Source: Streptomyces sp. DG1A-41 (GTDB taxonomy: Bacteria > Actinomycetota > Actinomycetes > Streptomycetales > Streptomycetaceae). Taken from it: a DNA stretch of 64,000 nt. The position numbers were made by a program, and so were the translations under genes. Below the pieces are notes generated by a model. The model saw only the letters and a list, made by a program, of their open reading frames with translations. It did no database searches and had not been told where the DNA came from. This document shows, piece after piece, positions 53,592 to 61,925 of the stretch; position 1 is the first letter of the stretch; the number at the start of each line of letters is the position of its first letter. The stretch is taken from assembly GCF_037055355.1 (NCBI RefSeq), contig NZ_CP146350.1, positions 1,883,001 through 1,947,000 on the forward strand. Direction: 5' to 3'.

Positions 53592-53815
53592 ATGACGCAG
53601 TCGATCGCTCCCCGCGCCGCTCCCCGCCCCGCCGCCCCTCTCAGCCGCCCCCGGCGCATCCTCCGCGCCGTCGCCGTCCTCTCCTGCGTGCCGTACCTCG
53701 GGCTCGAGGCCGCCTGGATCGCCGGGAGTCACGTCGGCATCCCCGAGGGGAGCGGGCTGCGCGACAACCGGGTGGGCATGGCCAGGGTCAACGGCATCAC
53801 CGTGCTGCTGGTCCC
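53592..53815 (+). pseudogene. Truncated membrane protein N-terminus
   Basis: From ATG 53592 the frame reads MTQSIAPRAAPRPAAPLSRP, then RRILRAVAVLSCVPYLGLEA with a first TM helix, and ends near residue 74 (RVNGITVLL). After that the same frame turns into noncoding-like Arg-rich residues, where a sensor kinase remnant begins in another frame. It looks like the first quarter of a multi-helix membrane protein fused to a kinase fossil by a deletion. Confidence 0.62.
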
Positions 53816-53828
53816 TCGCCTCGATCGG

Positions 53829-54630
53829 GGACACGACCCGCCGTACCGTCGGCGAACTCGGCGCCGTGCTGGGCGTGTTGCGAGGGCGACGCCCCCGGCA
53901 CGGCCCCGGCGCCGACCCTCGCGGCCGACCTCGACGGTCTGCTGTCCCGGACCCGGGCGGGCGGAGCCCGCGTGTCCGCCACGGTCGACGCCGGCCCGGA
54001 GTCCCTGCCTCCGCTGCTGTCCCGCGAGGGCTACCGGATCGTGCAGGAGGGGCTGAGCAACGCCCTCGAGCACGCGGGCGACCGGGTCGCCCTGGACGTA
54101 CGGATCGCGGTGTCGGACGGGCGGCTGGAGATCACCGTGGAGAATCCGGTGACCGGCCCCGCGTCCTCCCGTCCCGGCGGCGGCCACGGCCTGCGCGGCA
54201 TCGCGGACCGGGTCAGGCTGCCGGACGGGACCACGACGGCCGGACCGGCCGCCGGATCGTCCGGACCGGCCGGGGAGAGATACGACGCGCTGCGCGCCGG
54301 AGCCGCCCGGTTCCTGCTGAAGCGGGCGGACGCCGACGCGCTCGTGCAGGCGGTCCGGCTCGTGGCGCGCAGCGACAGCCTGCTGTTCCCGGCGGCCGTG
54401 CGCACCCTCGCGACCGAACACGCAAACGCGCGCACCCGGCGCCGCCCGGTGCGAGCGGGAGGTGCTGCGGCACATGGCGGAGGGGCTCACCAACGCGGCG
54501 GACCGCCCGCCGGATGGAGGTCGGCCCCGCCACGGTGAAGTCGCACGTGGCGGCCGTGCTGGCCGAGACGGGCACGCGGGACCGGACACAGGCGGTCATC
54601 GCGGCGTACGAGGCGGGGTTTCCTGAACGC
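53829..54630 (+). pseudogene. Fossil two-component system: kinase C-terminus joined to response-regulator pieces
   Basis: A NarL-type histidine kinase piece (TRRTVGELGAVLGVLR, then after a frame change ADLDGLLSRTRAGGARVSAT and YRIVQEGLSNALEHAG, the HATPase N-box) ends near G-H-G-L-R-G-I-A-D-R-V. A response-regulator piece follows without a break in frame: YDALRAGAARFLLKRADADA. Its LuxR HTH (EREVLRHMAEGLTNAA, then VGPATVKSHVAAVLAETG) lies in two further frames. The phospho-acceptor Asp and the kinase sensor region are gone. The fossil runs to just before the penicillin-binding protein. Confidence 0.72.
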
Positions 54631-54692
54631 CGGATGAGAAAACGGGACGGGTGGGAACGATCCGCCCCACCCGGCTCGTCTTCATGTTCGGG

Positions 54693-56150
54693 ATGAACAA
54701 GACGATCAGGCGCGCTTCGGTCTTCGCGCTGCTGCTGGTGTTCGCTCTGCTGGTCAGGGCGACCTGGGTGCAGTTCTACGAGGGCCAGGCGCTCGCAGAC
54801 GACAAGGACAACCGGCGGAACGCGATCGAGACGTACTCGGCGCCGCTCGGGAACATCATCGTGGCCGGCCGGTCGATCACCGGCTCGGCGCCGACGAAGG
54901 GCAGCGACCTCAAGTACAAGCGCACGTACACGGACGGCGAGTTGTACGCGGCGGTGACGGGCTACGCCTCGCAGGCATACGCCCCGACCCAGCTGGAGGG
55001 CATCTACGCCGACCTGCTCAACGGCACGGACAGCCGGCTGAAGTCCGTGATGGACACCATCACCAACCAGCGGGCCGACCCGGGCAACGTGGTCACGACG
55101 ATCGACCCGGACGTGCAGAAGGCGGCGTACGACGCGCTCGGCGACAAGAAGGGCGGGGCCGTCGCCATCGACCCGAAGACGGGGAAGATCCTCGCTGTCG
55201 TGTCGACCCCGTCGTACGACCCCTCGTCGCTGACGGACGCCAACACGGCGGGGGTGGCCTGGAAGAAGCTCACCTCGGATCCGGACAAACCCCTGACCAA
55301 CCGTGCGCTGCGGCAGCCGCTGCCGCCGGGGTCGACGTTCAAGCTGGTCGTGGCGGCGGCCGCGCTGGAGGACGGGCTGTACTCGTCGGTGGACGAGAAG
55401 ACCGACAGCCCGAACCCGTACCCGCTTCCGGGCACGACCCGGGTGCTGGACAACGAGAACCCGAGCGCGCCGTGCGCGAACGCCTCGATCCGGGTGGCGT
55501 TGCGGTACTCCTGCAACAACGTCTTCGGGAAGATGGCCGTCGACCTGGGCCAGGACAAGGTCAAGGCGATGGCCGAGAAGTTCGGCTTCAACGACGACAA
55601 GCAGGACGTGCCGGTCCGGGCCTACACGAGCGTGTACCCGTCGGACATGTACCCCTCGGAGACGGCCCTGACGGGCATCGGTCAGTTCGACGTCACCGCG
55701 ACGCCGCTGCAGATGGCCATGGTGTCGGCGGCCATAGCCAACGGTGGCAAGCTGGTTTCGCCGCATATGGTCTCGCAGATCACCAACAGCGGTGGTGATG
55801 TGTTGCAGGACTACAACGACGACGCGGGCTCGAAGGAGATCGTCAGCTCCTCGACCGCCGAGCAGTTGGAGTCGGCGATGCGGACGGTCGTGGAGCAGGG
55901 CACCGGCACGAACGCCCAGATCCCGGGCGCGACCGTGGGCGGCAAGACGGGTACGGCCCAGCACGGCGAGAACAACAGCCAGGTGCCGTACGCCTGGTTC
56001 ACCTCGTACGGGAAGTCCGACTCGTCGGGCAAGGAGGTCGCCGTGGCGGTCGTCGTCGAGCAGTCGGACGCGGCCCGCTCGGAGGTCAGCGGCAACGGCC
56101 TGGCGGCGCCGGTCGCCAAGGCGATGATGGAAGCGGCGCTGAAGGACTGA
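54693..56150 (+). CDS. Penicillin-binding protein 2-type transpeptidase (PbpA-like)
   Basis: The product is 485 residues. It has an N-terminal TM anchor at about 7-25 (RASVFALLLVFALLVRATWV), a dimerisation domain and a C-terminal transpeptidase domain. The motifs are intact: S-T-F-K with the nucleophile Ser at about residue 214, S-C-N (S-x-N) near 271 and K-T-G in G-G-K-T-G-T-A-Q. It cross-links peptidoglycan and is related to elongation or septum PBPs of actinobacteria. ATG 54693 fits relatives (MNKTIRRASVF); ATG 54684 is also possible. Immediately upstream is the two-component fossil, and no FtsW-like partner is present in the window. Confidence 0.92.
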   Translation: MNKTIRRASVFALLLVFALLVRATWVQFYEGQALADDKDNRRNAIETYSAPLGNIIVAGRSITGSAPTKGSDLKYKRTYTDGELYAAVTGYASQAYAPTQLEGIYADLLNGTDSRLKSVMDTITNQRADPGNVVTTIDPDVQKAAYDALGDKKGGAVAIDPKTGKILAVVSTPSYDPSSLTDANTAGVAWKKLTSDPDKPLTNRALRQPLPPGSTFKLVVAAAALEDGLYSSVDEKTDSPNPYPLPGTTRVLDNENPSAPCANASIRVALRYSCNNVFGKMAVDLGQDKVKAMAEKFGFNDDKQDVPVRAYTSVYPSDMYPSETALTGIGQFDVTATPLQMAMVSAAIANGGKLVSPHMVSQITNSGGDVLQDYNDDAGSKEIVSSSTAEQLESAMRTVVEQGTGTNAQIPGATVGGKTGTAQHGENNSQVPYAWFTSYGKSDSSGKEVAVAVVVEQSDAARSEVSGNGLAAPVAKAMMEAALKD

Positions 56151-56180
56151 ACCTCCGTCGCCCGGAAGGCGTCTGTACAG

Positions 56181-56213
56181 ATGGGCCGCCCCCTTCCCCC
56201 GGGGGCGGCCCAT
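56181..56213. terminator. Perfect hairpin between convergent PBP and permease genes
   Basis: ATGGGCCGCCCCC pairs with GGGGGCGGCCCAT, a perfect 13-bp stem around a 7-base loop, between the PBP stop (56150) and the permease stop (56219). It can end transcripts from both sides. Confidence 0.85.
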
Positions 56214-56218
56214 CACCG

Positions 56219-57676
56219 TTACCTCGCTCCCAGGAACTGCTCGATCGGGTCGATCGCGAAGTACACGAGGAACAGCGCCGAGGTCCCCCACAGCAGCCAG
56301 TGGACCTCCTTGGCCCTGCCGAGCACGGTCTTGATGACGACGTAGGCGAGGAATCCGGCGCCGATGCCGTTGGTGATGGAGTAGGTGAAGGGCATCACGG
56401 CGATGGTGAGGAACGCCGGGATGGCGATGTCGTACCGGTCCCAGTCGATGTGCTTGACCTGGGTCATCATCAGGAAGCCGACGGCGACCAGGGCGGGGGC
56501 GGCCGCCTGGAGCGGGACGATGGTGAGCAGCGGGGTCAGGAACAGCGCGAGGGCGAACAGGCCGCCGGTGACGAGGTTGGAGAAGCCGGTGCGCGAGCCC
56601 TCGCCGACGCCGGCCGCGGACTCGATGTAGGAGGTCGCCGAGGAGGCCGAGGCCGCGCCGCCCGCGACCGCCGCGGCACCGTCGATGAGCAGCACCCGGC
56701 CGAGGTTCGGGACCTTGCCCTCCTCGTCGAGCAGGCCCGCCTCGGCGCTGATGCCGACGACCGTGCCCATGGTGTCGAAGAAGTCGGACAGGATCAGGGT
56801 GAAGACCAGCAGGACGACGGTGATGACGCCGACGCCGGGGGCGCTGAAGGCCCCGAACAGGTCGAAGTCGCCGATGAGTCCGAAGTCGGGGGTGTCGACG
56901 AGCTGGTCGGGCCAGGACGGTGTGGTCAGGCCCCAGGTCTTGATGTCGGCTATGGAGTTGATCACTATCGCGAGCGCGGTCATGGTGACGATGCTGATCA
57001 GGATGGCGCCCTTGACCTTGCGGGCGAGCAGGCCGATCGTCAGCAGAACGCCGAGGCAGAAGACGAGAATCGGCCACCCGGTGAGCGTGCCCGTGCCGCC
57101 CAGCTGAACCGGCACGGTGGTGTTCGCGGCGTCCGGGATGCGGCTGACGAACCCGGCGTCGACGAAACCGATGAAGGCGATGAACAGGCCGATGCCGACG
57201 CTGATCGCCTGCTTGAGCGGCTGGGGTATGGCGTGCATGACGGCCTCGCGCAGACCGGTCACCACCAGCACGCAGATCAGCAGGCCTTCGAGGACGATCA
57301 GGCCCATCGCGTCGTCCCAGCTCATGAGCGGGGCGATCTGGAAGGCGACCACGGCGTTCAGGCCGAGTCCGGCGGCGAGCGCGAGGGGCAGGTTGCCGCC
57401 CACGCCCATGATGATCGTCATGACCGCGGCCACCAGGGCGGTGGCGGTGGTGAGCTGGACGCCGTCCAGCTGGTGCCCGAACTTGTCCTTCGCGCTGCCC
57501 AGGATGATGGGATTCAGGACAAGGATGTAGGCCATCGTGAAGAACGTGGCGAAGCCGCCGCGTATCTCACGGCCGAAGGTGGACCCCCGCGCGGAGATCT
57601 TGAAGAACCGGTCGACGCTGTTCACCGCGGGTGGTGCGGCGTCGGGCCGGTCGGCCACCTTCTGTGATTCGGACAT
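56219..57676 (-). CDS. NCS2-type purine permease (AzgA-like)
   Basis: This 485-residue membrane protein has about 12-14 helices. Motifs are R-E-I-R-G-G-F-A-T-F-F-T-M-A-Y-I-L near the N-terminus, G-L-G-L-N-A-V-V-A-F and A-T-S-Y-I-E-S-A-A-G-V-G-E-G-S-R-T-G, typical of the AzgA/PbuG group that imports adenine, guanine or hypoxanthine with H+. The ATG at 57674-57676 has GAGGAG about 8 bases upstream. No purine riboswitch is evident before it. Confidence 0.92.
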   Translation of the reverse strand: MSESQKVADRPDAAPPAVNSVDRFFKISARGSTFGREIRGGFATFFTMAYILVLNPIILGSAKDKFGHQLDGVQLTTATALVAAVMTIIMGVGGNLPLALAAGLGLNAVVAFQIAPLMSWDDAMGLIVLEGLLICVLVVTGLREAVMHAIPQPLKQAISVGIGLFIAFIGFVDAGFVSRIPDAANTTVPVQLGGTGTLTGWPILVFCLGVLLTIGLLARKVKGAILISIVTMTALAIVINSIADIKTWGLTTPSWPDQLVDTPDFGLIGDFDLFGAFSAPGVGVITVVLLVFTLILSDFFDTMGTVVGISAEAGLLDEEGKVPNLGRVLLIDGAAAVAGGAASASSATSYIESAAGVGEGSRTGFSNLVTGGLFALALFLTPLLTIVPLQAAAPALVAVGFLMMTQVKHIDWDRYDIAIPAFLTIAVMPFTYSITNGIGAGFLAYVVIKTVLGRAKEVHWLLWGTSALFLVYFAIDPIEQFLGAR

Positions 57677-57944
57677 GGCTGGTGCTCCTCGGTGCCGGGT
57701 GATCGGTGTGCGGATGCTGGCTGGATTGTTCCCGTGTTGAACCACGTTCAGGTTTTCTTCGTGTTACGGAATCAGAGTGCGGCCTGCCATACGCCGTTCG
57801 AAGCTCCGTACGAACCATCCTGAGAACGCTGCTACGCTTCCCGATCTCGTCCGGACCTCCCCCGGATGATCACATGTCATCTACATGACACTCACAGGCA
57901 CCCCGGCCGGGAGTGCCCGAAGCCGCTGCGAGGAGAGGTCGCCC

Positions 57945-58550
57945 GTGGGCACAGTCGTCGACGACGCCGCCTCCGTGGAGTTCCACGCCTTCTTCGAGCG
58001 TCACTACGCCGAACTGTCCCGCCTGGCCTACCTGTTGACGGGCGAGTCGGACACCGCCGACGATCTGGCGGCGGACGCGTTACTGGCGCTGTGGCACCGC
58101 TGGGACCGGGTGCGCGCGGCCGACCATCCGGCGGCGTACGCGCGCGGTGTGGTCGCCAACCTGGCCCGCAGCCGGATCCGCAGCGCCGTGCGTGAGCGGC
58201 GGCGCATCGCCCTGTTCTGGTCGCAGCGCGAGGAGAACACCGAGAACCCGGACGTCGCGGGCGTGGTCGACGTCCAGGAGGCGTTGCGCAGGCTGCCGTT
58301 CCGCAAGCGGGCCTGTGTGGTGCTGCGACACGCGTTCGACCTCTCGGAGAAGGACACCGCGCTCGCTCTCGGCGTCTCGGTGGGTACGGTGAAGAGCCAG
58401 ACCTCCAAGGGAATGGCCGAACTCCAGCGGTTGCTGGGCACACAGGGAGTACCGCAGCGGATGCACGCGGCGGTGGGCGCTCCCCGTTGCTCGCCGGTCG
58501 TGGAAAGCTTGCGGGCGCGCACCGGTGAGGGCGGAGGAAGGGACCGATGA
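57945..58550 (+). CDS. SigE family RNA polymerase sigma factor
   Basis: The product is 201 residues. Region 2 lies at about 12-75 (FHAFFERHYAELSRLAYLLT then ALLALWHRWDRVRAAD). Region 4 lies at about 120-165 (LPFRKRACVVLRHAFDLSEK, then GVSVGTVKSQTSKG). The C-terminus is a Ser/Arg tail. The GTG at 57945 has GAGGAGAGG upstream and suits homologues; ATG 57885 would add 20 residues. Its stop overlaps the following one-TM protein. Confidence 0.9.
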   Translation: MGTVVDDAASVEFHAFFERHYAELSRLAYLLTGESDTADDLAADALLALWHRWDRVRAADHPAAYARGVVANLARSRIRSAVRERRRIALFWSQREENTENPDVAGVVDVQEALRRLPFRKRACVVLRHAFDLSEKDTALALGVSVGTVKSQTSKGMAELQRLLGTQGVPQRMHAAVGAPRCSPVVESLRARTGEGGGRDR

Positions 58551-59395
58551 CCATGCGGCGGGACGTGCACGAGGAGCTGCGCGCCCGGCTGCACGAGGCG
58601 GCCGGGACGCACGAGCCCGACCGGGAGCGCATCCTGGCCCGGGTCGAACGCGGTATGGCCGGTGGTCCGGCCGGCTCAGGCCACCGGGCGACGCGTCCGC
58701 CGGTGTTCGGGTGGATGCGGGTGGCCGGTGCGACGGCCGCGGTGGCGGGCGTGCTGGCCGTGGGTGGTTACGCGGTCGCGTCCGCGGTGAAGGAGAACGC
58801 CCCGCAGCCGCAGGGCGTGGCGGCGTCGCCCACGCCCACGCCGTCGCCGGAGGCGACGAGCCGGGCCCCCGTGCCGCCGGTGGATCCCACACCGTCCGAC
58901 CCGCCGGAGCGCCGCGAGTCCGACGCTCCGCCGCCCTCGCGGACGCCGAGCACCTCCGTCACCGGGCGGTCGCCCGCCGCCACCGAGGACGGGCCGCTGT
59001 GGTCGGACGGCTCGGTCGACCCGCACAGCAACGACTTCTGGGCGCAGAGCAACATCACGATCAAGACGCGTGAGGAACTGACCGCGCTGACCGTGCGGTT
59101 GAGCGTCGCCCAGACCGGCGGGGTCTCCGACGCGGGCGCCTGGCGGTCGCTGCCCGAGCAGGACTTCACGCTCACGGTCGGCGAGCGGGACGGCTTCCTC
59201 GTCTACACCTGGACCCTGAAGGAGGGCCGTAAGGTCCCGGCGGGCGAGTGGGTGTTCGCGGGCCAGTTCGACCACGAGCGCGGCGGCCGTGACGCCGGCG
59301 CCGACCGCTATGCGGTGACGGCCGCCGCCGGTGCGGAGCGGCTGTCCGTGGGCGGCGGTTTCGCGGCCGTGGGCGACGCCGAAGACGACTCGTGA
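58547..59395 (+). CDS. One-TM protein with long Pro-rich extracellular stalk, coupled to the sigma factor
   Basis: The product is 282 residues. Residues 1-55 are charged and cytoplasmic (VHEELRARLHEAAGTHEPDR). A helix at about 58-82 (VAGATAAVAGVLAVGGYAVA) follows. Residues about 90-150 are a Pro/Thr/Ser stalk and about 155-280 a folded outer domain (DPHSNDFWAQSNITIKTREE). The ATG overlaps the sigma stop (ATGA). By place and topology it may be an anti-sigma or sensor protein; a zinc-binding anti-sigma motif is absent. The ~85-base gap after it leads to a pectate lyase. Confidence 0.78.
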   Translation: MTMRRDVHEELRARLHEAAGTHEPDRERILARVERGMAGGPAGSGHRATRPPVFGWMRVAGATAAVAGVLAVGGYAVASAVKENAPQPQGVAASPTPTPSPEATSRAPVPPVDPTPSDPPERRESDAPPPSRTPSTSVTGRSPAATEDGPLWSDGSVDPHSNDFWAQSNITIKTREELTALTVRLSVAQTGGVSDAGAWRSLPEQDFTLTVGERDGFLVYTWTLKEGRKVPAGEWVFAGQFDHERGGRDAGADRYAVTAAAGAERLSVGGGFAAVGDAEDDS

Positions 59396-59479
59396 AAAAT
59401 TCCTGAAGACGCGGCAACCCTTTCCTCACCGGTGGCGACCACCAGGCGCAAGAGTCACCCCCCATTGAGGAATCGGTAC

Positions 59480-60313
59480 ATGACTGCACCAGCAGAACAG
59501 CGCGTCCGCCACCGTCGCCGGGTCACCAAGCGGCGGGCGGTGATCGCCGGGGTGTCGGCGTTCGGCATCACGGGAGCGGCGATCATCACGACGTCGATGC
59601 TGTCGACGGCGGGCGCCGCGTCCTCCTGGCCCACGGACAAGGGCAAGACGCCCGTGTCGAAGACCATCCCGGTCTCCGGTGTCCGCGACGGCGGGATGAA
59701 GATGTTCTACGGCTCCGGCGCGCTCGGCGGCGACAGCCAGGACGAGGGCCAGGACCCGCTCTTCGAGCTGGCCGACGGCGCGGTCCTGAAGAACGTCATC
59801 ATCGGCACCCCGGCCGCGGACGGCGTGCACTGCAAGGGCAGTTGCACGCTCCAGAACGTGTGGTGGACGGACGTCGGCGAGGACGCGGCCAGCTTCAAGG
59901 GCAAGTCGTCGTCGGCCGTGTACAAGGTGATCGGCGGCGGCGCGAAGAACGCCGACGACAAGGTGCTCCAGTTCAACGGCGCCGGCACGCTTAACGTGTC
60001 GGGCTTCCAGGTGCAGAACGCCGGGAAGCTGGTGCGCTCCTGCGGCAACTGCAAGACGCAGTACAAGCGCACGATCGTGCTGGACGACATCGACGTCACG
60101 GCGCCCATGAACTCGATCGTCGGCGTGAACGCCAACTACGGCGACACGGCCACGCTGTCGAAGATCCGCATCCACGGCGACAGCAAGAAGAAGATCAAGA
60201 CGTGTGTGCGCTTCGAGGGCAACAACACGGGCAAGGAGCCCAAGGAGCTGACCCCGCCCGGCCCGGACGGCAAGACCTGCAAGTTCAAGGCCTCGGACAT
60301 CAGCTACCAGTGA
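59480..60313 (+). CDS. Secreted PL3-type pectate lyase
   Basis: The product is 277 residues. The signal sequence RRRVTKRRAVIAGVSAFGIT has a twin-arginine look and is cut near AGAASS. The mature part is a compact right-handed beta-helix with C-K-G-S-C, D-V-G-E-D-A-A-S-F-K-G and a run of Cys residues (VRSCGNCKTQY) typical of PL3. It cleaves polygalacturonate by elimination outside the cell, with Ca2+. The ATG at 59480 has GAGGAA 7 bases upstream. A strong terminator follows. Confidence 0.9.
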   Translation: MTAPAEQRVRHRRRVTKRRAVIAGVSAFGITGAAIITTSMLSTAGAASSWPTDKGKTPVSKTIPVSGVRDGGMKMFYGSGALGGDSQDEGQDPLFELADGAVLKNVIIGTPAADGVHCKGSCTLQNVWWTDVGEDAASFKGKSSSAVYKVIGGGAKNADDKVLQFNGAGTLNVSGFQVQNAGKLVRSCGNCKTQYKRTIVLDDIDVTAPMNSIVGVNANYGDTATLSKIRIHGDSKKKIKTCVRFEGNNTGKEPKELTPPGPDGKTCKFKASDISYQ

Positions 60314-60333
60314 TGCCGCAGCACGTGTGAGCT

Positions 60334-60366
60334 CCGGCCGGCCCGAATCCCCCTCGGGCCGGCCGG
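60334..60366 (+). terminator. Perfect hairpin after the PL3 lyase
   Basis: CCGGCCGGCCCGA pairs with TCGGGCCGGCCGG, a perfect 13-bp stem and 7-base loop, starting 20 bases after the lyase stop. It is GC-only and has no T tract. Confidence 0.85.
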
Positions 60367-60524
60367 ATGCCGGATGTCCGGGCCCCCAGTCGGACTCCCC
60401 GGCACCCCCGACCCTCCGGAGCCCCCCTCCGGACGGTCGAGCAGCCCTGGCCGAGCCCCCTCGGCCAGACGGCAGGACGCCCCCGTCGGTTCGCACCGGC
60501 GGGGGCGTCGCCCTGTGCGGCGAA

Positions 60525-61679
60525 CTAGTCCATCGTGGCGCCGATGGTCGTCGAGCCGGTCGTCAGGAACGTCGTCGCGGGGAGGGAGCCGTCCGCCCGG
60601 CGGGCTCCGTACGCGCTGGTCGCGTCCGTCGACCTGAAGGACGGGGTGGGGACGCCGCTGTCCCAGTTGTTGCCGGCGGAGACCGTCGACGAGGCCGGCT
60701 TGGCAGGGCCGCCCTTGTCGCGCACGGCGAGGTTCTTGCCGAGGCGGGCCTTGCCGGTGGCGAAGTAGAAGCCGTTGTGGGCGTTGGCGTACGTGGTGTT
60801 GCGGTTCACGGCGATGGCGCCGGTGTTGGAGTTCTCGGTGAAGCCGTGCAGCGTGTTGTCCCAGGCTGCGTTGTTGTTGACGACATGGGCGACCGACGCT
60901 CCCCCGCCGCCCAGTTTGAAGCCGTTGCCGTTGCCCTCGAAGGCCGGGTCGTGCCAGCGGTTCTCGCCGTTGCCGAAGGCCCAGGAGTGCTCGATGGTGA
61001 CCGGCGAGGAGAACTGCCAGAGGTCGAGGCCGTCGTCGGAGTTGTTGAACAGCCGGGCGCCGGTGATCCTGTTGCCCGTCCCGGAGCCGAACTTGACGGC
61101 GATGCCGTCGGCGTTCTGGCCGTGGCCGGCCGGGTCGTAGTTGCCGTGGCTGTCCAGGTTCTGCACGAGGTTGCCGGTGGTGCCGTCGCCGCGCAGGGTG
61201 AAGCCGGAGTCGCCGTTGTCCGCGGTGACGAGGTTCTTGAAGACGCCGCCGGCGGAGGATGTGGCGACGAAGCCCTGGGCCGGTGAGTTGACGAAGGCGA
61301 GGTTCTCGACGGTCCAGTTGTCGCCGTGGATGGCGGCCAGCCAGGAGCCGGCGGGCAGCTTGGAGCCGTCGATGCGGACCTTCTCGCTGCCGTACGCCCG
61401 CAGGGTGATACGGGCCGAACTCGTTCCGTTCGCCGTGGACTTGAGGGTCGCGGCCGGATAGTAGGTGCCGCCGCGGACCTGGATGGTGGTACCCGCGGTG
61501 GCGTTCTTCACGGCCGCTTCGAGCTGGGCCGCGGTGGAGACGGTGACGGTCGACGAGGCGGCCTGCGCGCCGCCGCCCGAGAGCCCGAGATAGACGCCGC
61601 CCGCCCCCGAGGCGCAGGCCACCGCGGCGGCGATGGTGAGCGTACGGGTCCTGCGATGGCGTCCTGCGCTGAGCGGCAC
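60525..61679 (-). CDS. Secreted PL9-like right-handed beta-helix pectate lyase
   Basis: The product is 384 residues. The signal peptide RHRRTRTLTIAAAVACASGA leads to a mature N-terminus near AQAASS. The repeated beta-helix coils are rich in Asn (for example SAITLRAYGSEK-like rungs, NTGAIAVNRNTTYANAHNGF, and D-N-G-D-S-G-F-T). Y-D-P-A-G-H-G-Q-N-A-D-G-I-A-V-K and the N-S-D-D-G-L-D-L-W Asp cluster point to PL9. It is likely a secreted endo-pectate lyase. The GTG at 61677-61679 has AAAGGAA upstream. It is convergent with PL3 and divergent from the GH43 gene. Confidence 0.87.
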   Translation of the reverse strand: MPLSAGRHRRTRTLTIAAAVACASGAGGVYLGLSGGGAQAASSTVTVSTAAQLEAAVKNATAGTTIQVRGGTYYPAATLKSTANGTSSARITLRAYGSEKVRIDGSKLPAGSWLAAIHGDNWTVENLAFVNSPAQGFVATSSAGGVFKNLVTADNGDSGFTLRGDGTTGNLVQNLDSHGNYDPAGHGQNADGIAVKFGSGTGNRITGARLFNNSDDGLDLWQFSSPVTIEHSWAFGNGENRWHDPAFEGNGNGFKLGGGGASVAHVVNNNAAWDNTLHGFTENSNTGAIAVNRNTTYANAHNGFYFATGKARLGKNLAVRDKGGPAKPASSTVSAGNNWDSGVPTPSFRSTDATSAYGARRADGSLPATTFLTTGSTTIGATMD

Positions 61680-61925
61680 GGAGCGTTCCTTTCCTGGGGA
61701 ATGGGGACGGAAACGGTTCGGAGGGGCCCGCTCCGTCCCGTTTCCGACCAGCAGTCGCCGCCGTGCCGCAAAGGGTTGCCGTCGTCGCGTACACAGGTGT
61801 GCCCGAGGCTCCGAAAGTTTCGGAACCACCGGCCTCATGCACACCCGTTGACGCCCTGTCCCCGTCCGGTGAAACTCCGAGAGCCGCTATCCAACAGAAT
61901 CCCCCAGACTCCGACAGGAAGTGTC

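Noticed and set aside
57677..57944. Purine riboswitch before the NCS2 permease
   Set aside because: The loop-loop and three-way-junction consensus was not found; the region holds ordinary divergent promoters at most.
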